Below, piece by piece: positions 1 to 9,800 of a DNA stretch of 64,000 bases (position 1 is its first letter; each line of letters opens with the position of its first letter). The notes under the pieces were generated by a model. The model worked only from the letters and a program-made list of their open reading frames with translations. It searched no databases and was not told where the DNA came from. The DNA is taken from positions 16,807,001 to 16,871,000 of the forward strand of contig NC_092673.1 of assembly GCF_964355755.1 (NCBI RefSeq). Reading direction: 5' to 3'. Source of the stretch: Antedon mediterranea. Taxonomy: Eukaryota; Echinodermata; Crinoidea; Comatulida; Antedonidae. The translations under genes were made by a program, and so were the position numbers.

Positions 1-7
1 TGTAATG
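1..7 (+). other. possible exon end at window edge
   Basis: The window opens with seven bases followed by a textbook donor (GTAAGTAAG). The tiny exon at 11161-11179 also ends in TG before GTAAGT, so this may be the equivalent linker exon of an upstream module. Only the donor is visible. Bases 8-676 look like intron and show no clear exon. Confidence 0.25.
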
Positions 8-676
8 GTAAGTAAGCCTTTCTATTTTTTACAATTCAGTTTTAAGAATTAAAAATTTAATTTGAATATGTCATTGTCAAGTCAAGCTTTGTTTCTGTTT
101 AAAAATGTATAATATAATTAGAAATAAAAAAATAAGAAATGTGTTCATTATGTGAAGATAAGATGTGAAATCACATATTATAGGCATATAAATGAAAATA
201 AGGCAGTACGAATAAGGAATCTATATTATTATCTATATTATAAGAAAGCGAGTTTGTATGCTTGTTTGTTATAAACGTTGCATACTGCACGCATTCATAC
301 ACATGGGGTACCTAAATTGTACGGGGAATGTTTATGATTTATATCAATATTTATTTTAGTTTGAATATTATCTGCCATCTTGGATCAAATGTAATGTCCT
401 AAATGCGTATTAGATACTGGTGCTTGGCGTAATTAGGTACCTGTATCAAATGATGGGAATTGTACTGGGAAGGTTTTAAACTACACTAGGGTATAAAGTA
501 CTTGCTAGTTATATATAAGCACAAAATATGTGTAAAGGTTGTCAAAATTCTAGAGAATTACACAATTGCACAAAATAAATAATTTCATATGGAGGGACAG
601 ACAGACACAGCCACAAATGTCTCATCAAGGTATAATCTTTGAAATCTATAAAAAGTAGAAACAATTTCTCTTTCAG

Positions 677-862
677 AGCACTGGTGGATCTTCTGTAGCT
701 TTTTAGTTGCAGTCTTTGCAATCTCAATCTGTGTATTACCAACAAGAATTGCCATAGGTATTTGGCTACTTCTTGTTGGAATTATCTGGTTTCTACATGA
801 TAAAGTGACCAAGTATCAAACTCACAAGACAAACGTTTCACATTACAAGAAGCTACCTGAAG
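677..862 (+). CDS. exon: first membrane cassette
   Basis: This 186-nt exon runs from a pyrimidine-rich acceptor (TTTCAG) to the donor GTAGGT. It enters in phase 1 and leaves in phase 1, so it can be inserted or skipped without a frame change. It begins E-HWWIFCSF and encodes two hydrophobic stretches split by a short CVLPTR turn, then a basic tail rich in Lys and His. It matches the exon at 12142-12353 in its first residues (E-HWW), entry phase and hairpin layout, so the two are duplicates. Confidence 0.7.
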
Positions 863-3800
863 GTAGGTAATATATGAGAGACAAAAGTTATATTTTATTT
901 TATTTGAAAATAAAAAATAAAATACAAAACAGTGCAAAACAAATTTAAATAAATGGTCAACTTCAAGAGTATTAGTAAGCAGTAACCATGATTTTAACAA
1001 AATCTAGTATACAGTATTCACTACGGAGGCCCATAAGTTCCTATAAAGATATTTTGAAAAAGAATTGTAGGGATTGAAACAATATAAATTATGACTTTTT
1101 GATTACTGCAGATCAACGTATGGTATTAAATGTGAGCTCTGAAGGTGGAACTCTTCACCTCAAGGATGAAGACATAAAGTTGGTAATACCACCTGGAGCA
1201 ATAGAAGAAGGAAAGGCAGTTAACATATCACTAGAAAATATTTTGGAGGAAATAGACATGCCTGTACTTCATCCTCATGAATCAATAATATCACCTATTG
1301 TTAAATGTGGACCAGAAGGCACCGTCTTCCACAAGCCCTGTTTACTGTCTTTTCGACACAGTGTTGTAAATGAAGAGTTTTGGAAATTTACATTACTTTT
1401 TAAAGAATGCTTTCAAGATAAATGGAGACAAATAGCATTAGAAAGCGATAAAAAAGACATAAACTTTACTGTAGACAATGGTCAATGTTGTGTATCTTTA
1501 AATCATTTCTGTTCTAATTGTCTTTTGGGCTTTGAAGAGAAGAAGTGTTTAACGTTATTGACTTTTCAAAAGAGAACGAAAATGTCAGAAGGGGATTATT
1601 TGTTTCAACTTATAATACGACTTTGTAAACAGGAAGTGAAAAAGGTAATTACTAATTTGATATTAGAGAGGTTTTGCAACGCTACGATAACGAAAACGGA
1701 TACGTCATACACAGCTATTTGTTTTTGTAAGCCAGTAAAAATCTTTTTTGCATGGTAACGAAATATTGAGGGCGTCGTCCTGTATATGACTGCGGTCAAT
1801 TTGAGCAAAACGCATTTTAGTAAATTACTTTTAGTAAATTACTTTCAATAAATCTATAATTATATTATAATCATGAATCATTCCTGATTCAAATGCAAAA
1901 TAGATCAAAAACTATACTCATTTTGTAGTTACGAATATGACTGGTGATATTCGTCAACACAAATACGCTTTACTAATATGAAATGGGATCAGCTCAAAAG
2001 TTTAAAAAATGTGTGAAGTATCCGTTTTCGTTATCATATTTGTAATTTTCCAAAACCTCCCTAGGCGTTTGTTGTTCAGTAGGATTTAGTGGGGAGTTGG
2101 GAGGGGGCGTTTATTTGAGGGACGCGTTTATTCGGAGGAGATGCTTTTTATTTTAGTGTAATGGTAACATGTATAATCAAATAAATACCCCCTAGATATG
2201 AAAAAATACAACATAATTAATTTCAAGAAATGATAAAATACAGAAGAAATTGTATCAAAATGCTTGGTAAATTGCAGATCATGTCAATCAATGGATTCTA
2301 CTACAAGTAATACAATATTGTGTATATGCATGTGGTGGGGCGTTAATCGAGGAAATAAAGGCCCCAGGGCGTTTATTTGAAGGGGGAGGGGCATTTATTG
2401 AAAATGATGTGAAAACCTCCTTCTATAATAATGGGTCACCCCAAGGCTGACCCGAGGTCACGTGCGTTACTGACCGGTGCCGTAGCGGCCTCTTTGAATG
2501 AATGACATTAGACGGAACGGACGTAAATCGAGACTATGCTGTATTAGTACCAGCCCTACGCACGTTCCCTGGTGTTAGATACACTAGCCTATAGCCAGCA
2601 GGGTTTGTGTAAGCTTCCCGGCCTAGACTGAGCGGTATATAAGCCAGTTCTACGGTATATTGGAGGAACAACAGGTATTCACTGTGATTGAATAGGCTAG
2701 GCCTATAGTTTAAAGGGGGATTCTGGGTTTAAAATTGCTTTTAAATATCGTTTATTTATTAAATAAAAAATATTATAACAATATAGACATGTCAGAATGA
2801 AGAAGTAATAACGAGAAATTAAAAAAATTAAATTTCATATACATTTTAGGGTAAATTCATGGAAAGTCTGTTTTTCAGCAGCTTGGGGAAGCTCATTAAT
2901 ATTCATGAGATATTCACAAAATTACGTATTCCAAACTCGCGACGTCATGTACGTTGTGTTTGTCAACTAAAGGCTGGTTTCCTGTCGACGTAAGAAGTCG
3001 AATTTTGCAACGATTCTTGCGTTTCATACGTTTCTTACGTCTCTTACGAAAGTTGAGAAAAAATTGACGTCGTTGACGTTAGTCAAGATCGTGTCGGGCC
3101 GCAGAGAAACATCTGTAGTTATGCTGCTCCCGAAAGTTGAAATTTTGGCTGTGAAACACACGTCGTATGCTTACGTCGATTTTAGTGTTGTTACGAAAGT
3201 TGAAAATTTTTTTCTTACGTCGGTCGGATTTATGACGTATTTGAAACAACATCTCTGATTGGTGTTTCTTTTTAGAGCGGGTTTTATCATTTTTCGCGCA
3301 AAATGTTGAATGTTGTTATTGTAGCCTACCTGTCAGTGCAGCACACCAACATGTTATTTTCAGTAGATAAGCTAGGCCCTAGTATTAGTAAAATACTTAA
3401 TTAATACTGTACGGTACCGTACTAATAGGAATTGATTTGACCAAATAATCAAACTAGCCTAGGCTAGTAGGCCTATGTATTATTTGTATGAATCAAAATA
3501 TGAATTAATTATCCTGGCCCTCTAGACCTAGCCTTAAATAGTTTTCAAAATAAAAAAAAGGCAAATCATTTCGAGATTCCTATTATTATTAGACCTACCT
3601 AGGCCCTAAACTAGGCATTGGCCTATTGGCCTATAAGCATATCTAATCGAGCATGAGATAGTAGGCCTACTACCGCAGTAAGATACCCATTATTTACAGG
3701 CCTATAATCTATATATAAATTTACGTAAGGGCAAAATTCGGTAAATCGCGCTTTACTTCTAGAATTTTTACTCGATGGTATATAAAGTTGGTTCGTACTT

Positions 3801-6800
3801 TCGGTACTGATTTTAACCACCTGATGTAACCCTGTTTACTAATTAAATTAAGTTAGATAATTAGTTATTGACGATTAAAACGAATTTAGGTTCAACGATT
3901 TGCCCCAAATAGGGGTGTTTTCCGATCGTGGTATACACTGTCTAATAATGGATGTCCATCTTGAAAAATACCCGCCACAAAAATGCGAGGAGGCTTCGCA
4001 TTTTCCTATCTCCTCCTACGATAATTGTTTTTAATAGCTGAAAACCGGTTGAACAGCTAGAGTACAGCATCATAATGTTGAAGACAGGCCGATTTTCTTT
4101 AAAAAATACTATTTTGATTTAATTTACGATTATACAAATGTATTGATTTGCGATGAATGGAACATCCCAATCTCTCAGTCTGCCAGAGTTTGGTTTAACA
4201 CAAGTAGGTAAATTTATGAGCCCTTGGTTTAACACATACGGTAGGTAAATATATGGGCCCTTTGAGAATAAACTTGAACAATACTGTAAATACATAATTA
4301 CCTATTTTTGGTTCTCATTTGAATCGAACATTTCTTACTGTGAATGTTCGTACTGTTAGATGTAATATAAAAATATATACAAATAAACTTATTACTGAGA
4401 TTGTGGATAGGCTTTACTGTTAGATATATAAACACATTATTATATACAAATAAACTATACTGACAGTTCCTTCTCAACGTTTGTATTAATTAATAATTAC
4501 CAAAAATATAAACGTCGTAGTGGTGTATCGTGACTATATTTCAATCGATTATGACAGTGACAGTTTTAACAAAGTATTAAATCGCAAATGTTTTACTGTA
4601 TTTAGAGGTATATTATTTATAGGCCTATAAAACATGAAAAAAATATTTCGTTACTGAGTGCATAAAGAATATATTTAAAAATTGTTCCTCTTTGCACCTA
4701 TCCGCTTTCCCATCCCTCAACCCTAAAACTCCCTGATTAGAACATGATTAGGCTAAAATTATAGTAGTAAATACATACAAATGTTATTGTCCGGCTTTAT
4801 TTCACTATAAGGACATACACATTACGTCATAACTCTTGTCGCTCATTGGTTGCTTGTTACGATTGCGCTTACGTCTCTTGCGAAAGTTGACTTCAAGTCA
4901 ACTTTCGTAAGAGACGTAAGAAACGTGACGCAAGGGCGTTCATTCAAGCGTAAGATAAAAAATCCCGGTTTCCTGTAAAATCGGAAGAAAACGTCGTAAC
5001 GCAACAATTGTTAGGTCATCGGTTTCCTGTAAAATCGTTTGTCGTTACCATTTTTCTTACGTTGCGTCGATTTTATAAATTTTCGATCGTAATCGGTTTC
5101 CTGTAAAATCCGCATTTCTTACGACAAATCGACGTAGTCGCAACAAAAGTGATGTTCTTACGTCGACAGGAAACCAGCCTTAATTTACATCTCTCTCCCC
5201 TGTCAAACGACGACCACCCGATAATTGTGAAATACATTTTTTTTAGATTTTCTAAGCTAGGCCTAAAGTGTAATAATAACAGTAGTAGCATATATTTATT
5301 TGACATTTAATGAAATACAAAATTTAGTACAGATTACGGAGTCATAAATTATACTATTTTTATACCTCTATAGTACAGATCGTATTATCGGCTTCACGTA
5401 CAATACTACTCTAGGCCTAGCCTAATGGGCGAGAGCCATTCTGACTAGAGATTCCATGCCACGATGGCTACGTTAAAACAATGGGGCCCATGGGCCTAGA
5501 GCTAGCCTACTACTAGACGTTTGGCCCATAAATAACAAACCCATCCTATCAACCAAACTCCTAAACAATCTAAACCTAAAACGTTCTACAAAATCGGCTG
5601 TAAATATTGAAGCAAAACAAGGTCCGATCGCCGTCCACACGTATGGTGTCCCGATCGTCTAACTAAGTAGGCCTAAAATAAAATAGGCTTAGTTTACTCT
5701 CCAAAAAGCGGATACTCATGCATCAAGCAAGTAGACCAGGTAGTAGGAAGGAGACCTAGCCGATCCGGCCCAGTTAAAAATTGAGCTAGCTAGTGTAGTA
5801 GACCCTATGCGAATTGATACTACCAGGCCTTTTACTACAGGCTGCACTACACAAATATTCCAACTCTCTCATTCGAGCTATATTAAGGCTGGTTTCCTGT
5901 CGACGTAAGAAGTCGAATTTTGCAACGATTCTTGCGTTTCATACGTTTCTTACGTCTCTTACGAAAGTTGAGAAAAAATTGACGTCGTTGACGTTAGTCA
6001 AGATCGTGTCGGGCCGCAGAGAAACATCTGTAGTTATGCTGCTCCCGAAAGTTGAAATTTTGGCTGTGAAACACACGTCGTATGCTTACGTCGATTTTAG
6101 TGTTGTTACGAAAGTTGAACATTTTTTTCTTACGTCGGTCGGATTTATGACGTATTTGAAACAACATCTCTGATTGGTGTTTCTTTTTAGAGCGGGTTTT
6201 ATCATTTTTCGCGCAAAATGTTGAATGTTGTTATTGTAGCCTACCTGTCAGTGCAGCACACCAACATGTTATTTTCAGTAGATAAGCTAGGCCAGTATTA
6301 GTAAAATACTTAATTAATACTGTACGGTACCGTACTAATAGGAATTGATTTGACCAAATAATCAAACTAGCCTAGGCTAGAAGGCCTATGTATTATTTGT
6401 ATGAATCAAAATATGAATTAATTATCCTGGCCCTCTAGGCCTAGCCTTAAATAGTTTTCAAAATTAAAAAAAGGCAAATCATTTCGAGATTCCTATTATT
6501 ATTAGACCTACCTAGGCCCTAAACTAGGCATTGGCCTATTGGCCTATAAGCATATCTAATCGAGCATGAGATAGTAGGCCTACTACCGCAGTAAGATACC
6601 CATTATTTACAGGCCTATAATCTATATATAAATTTACGTAAGGGCAAAATTCGGTAAATCGCGCTTTACTTCTAGAATTTTTACTCGATGGTATATAAAG
6701 TTGGTTCGTACTTTCGGTACTGATTTTAACCACCTGATGTAACCCTGTTTACTAATTAAATTAAGTTAGATAATTAGTTATTGACGATTAAAACGAATTT

Positions 6801-9800
6801 AGGTTCAATGATTTGCCCCAAATAGGGGTGTTTTCCGATCGTGGTATACACTGTCTAATAATGGATGTCCATCTTGAAAAATACCCGCTACAAAAATGCG
6901 AGGAGGCTTCGCATTTTCCAATCTCCTCCTACGATAATTGTTTTTAATAGCTGAAAACCGGTTGAACAGCTAGAGTACAGCATCATAATGTTGAAGACAG
7001 GCCGATTTTCTTTAAAAAATACTATTTTGATTTAATATACGATTATACAAATGTATTGATTTGCGATGAATGGAACATCCCAATCTCATACAGTCTGCCA
7101 GAGTTTGGTTTAAAAAAAGTAGGTAAATTTATGAGCCCTTGGTTTAACACATACGGTAGGTAAATATATGGGCCCTTTGAGAATAAACTTGAACAATACT
7201 GTAAATACATAATTACCTATTTTTGGTCCTCATTTGAATCGAACATTTCTTACTGTGAATGTTCGTACTGTTAGATGTAATATAAAAATATATACAAATA
7301 AACTTATTACTGAGATTGTGGATAGGCTCTACTGTTAGATATATAAACACATTATTATATACAAATAAACTATACTGACAGTTCCTTCTCAACGTTTGTA
7401 TTAATTAATAATTACCAAAAATATAAACGTCGTAGTGGTGTATCGTGACTATATTTCAATCGATTATGACAGTGACAAAGTATTAAATCGCAAATGTTTT
7501 ACTGTATTTAGAGGTATATTATTTATAGGCCTATAAAACATGAAAAAAATATTTCGTTACTGAGTGCATAAAGAATATATTTAAAAATTGTTCCTCTTTG
7601 CACCTATCCGCTTTCCCATCCCTCAACCCTAAAACTCCCTGATTAGAACATGATTAGGCTAAAATTATAGTAGTAAATACATACAAATGTTATTGTCCGG
7701 CTTTATTTCACTATAAGGACATACACATTACGTCATAACTCTTGTCGCTCATTGGTTGCTTGTTACGATTGCGCTTACGTCTCTTGCGAAAGTTGACTTC
7801 AAGTCAACTTTCGTAAGAGACGTAAGAAACGTGACGCAAGGGCGTTCATTCAAGCGTAAGATAAAAAATCCCGGTTTCCTGTAAAATCGGAAGAAAACGT
7901 CGTAACGCAACAATTGTTAGGTCATCGGTTTCCTGTAAAATCGTTTGTCGTTACCATTTTTCTTACGTTGCGTCGATTTTATAAATTTTCGATCGTAATC
8001 GGTTTCCTGTAAAATCCGCATTTCTTACGACAAATCGACGTAGTCGCAACAAAAGTGATGTTCTTACGTCGACAGGAAACCAGCCTTTATCTATACCATT
8101 CCGGTAGGTCGAGTCGACCTTCAATCAAATACTGTACATCGTTCATGTTGTGATTATAGACTCGACCCGACCAGTTTGGTATTGTTGTATCTGCTTATCA
8201 CGTGATGATGCCAGGCATGGGCAGCAGAGAGAGCACGTGTATCGTCGTCGTCTCGCTCGATCCTCAGCAGGAATGTACAGTATACGTTACGCTTCATTGA
8301 TTTTGATTTTTCCCTAAGTCGGTGCGAAAATCGGCAAACGTAAAGTGCAAACATATCTAATTTTTCACTGTTTTGATGAATTTTCATAAAAAATTGACTT
8401 TATAAATGGGAAGACCGACTAAAATTACATCAGATAAGTATAATTTTACAAAAGTAATTGATATGGTTAATGATAACGAGCCGTCGGAAGATGGACCATT
8501 TCACGAATTTCCTATTTTGTAACCACAGTGTGATTTTGCCGTAGCTGCACTTGTAATCTGGCCTGATTTCACAGCCTTCGTTCTGCTTCACTGGGCGCTT
8601 ATATAAATTGAAACTTTTACCGTTCAAGAGACAAACAAATATATTTTACATTTTTTACTATTCATTTTAAACCGGGAACCCCCCTTTAAGCCTCGTTCCT
8701 ACTATTACGAGGTACGAGCCATAAGGGGTCAAGCTCAACCCTACTAGCCTAGCTAGTACTAAGGGATTGCTCACCGGGATTGCTCAGAGTGAGTGAGTGG
8801 CCGAGCGGTTAAGACAGTGGAACCGTAATTACGTAGCCATAACATCGGCAAGGGTTCAAGGACAAGGCTCACTCGCTCCATGGTTCTGGTGGTAGAACGA
8901 GTCTTCTCGGATAAGGACTATAAACCGTAGGTCCAGTGTACACATAGTACATCTTTCGAGACAAGTAGGGGATTACCCCGGTGTACTAGTCCACACAAAC
9001 ACCGGTCAGTCTAATTACCGAAAACAACCATAAATAAAATAATCTAAATACCGAAAACAAATTTGTATAATATTTTTTAAATGTCGCCCTCTATTAGTGG
9101 GTGTTTCTAAATCTAAGACCATAACAGAGACAAAACCGCGCGCGCAAATGCCAAGGAAGACCCTACGATGGTAGTGTGCACAAAATACAACTAAAAATCG
9201 TGCAATCAATCAATGATAACATCGCATTTACTTACAGAATCTATAAAAATATTTAAATTTTAGTCTTTTGATTTTTGATCCAGAAACCAGCGCATTAGCC
9301 ATTACTCCTTACAATAATTGTGAATATGTTAATCCATAGTATAGAAAGTAAATTGACTATGATTAATCATGATCAATTTAATTTTCAAAGATAATTATAC
9401 AAAGATACTAGGGACTATAAAGTATACTTAAAACAAGCTCACTATAAAGGATTCACAATAAAATCTATTCAGTAAAATTACCGTAGGCGAGTAAATAACG
9501 TTTTTATCCTTAATCGCTTCAGTATTCACTTAAGTGACGAAAATCGGGGACGAAAACGCAAAGTTAGGTAAAATCATGCTTTGTTTTTGAAAAGACTAAA
9601 AACGAAATGTGTTTATAGATTTTGTAAGTAAATGTAGTCTACGGTGTATTTCATTGAATTAGTACGATTTTGAGTTGTATTTTGTGCACACTTGCACACT
9701 ACCATTTCTTAGGGTCTTCCATGACTTTTGCGCCTCTGTATGGTCTTAGCTTTAGAAACACCCATCAATAGGGGGCGACATTAAAAAAAATATTATACAA

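Larger units (their letters stand above)
2710..8689. mobile_element. possible outer TIR element holding both Harbinger copies
   Basis: The left end TTAAAGGGGGATTCTGGG is mirrored near 8663-8689 by an imperfect inverted copy (TTAAAGGGGGGTTCCCGG read backwards), and similarity runs a few bases further into an A-rich part. If real, an element of about 1.5 kb was split by two Harbinger-type insertions. No exact target duplication is visible. Low confidence. Confidence 0.3.

Noticed and set aside
5814-6173. 119-residue open frame, similar to 3064-3258
   Set aside because: Both lie within the left part of the Harbinger-type copies and follow repeat sequence; no domain.
8791-8880. Functional tRNA-Leu/Ser gene
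   Set aside because: The B box is poor and a SINE body plus A tail follows; better read as a SINE head.
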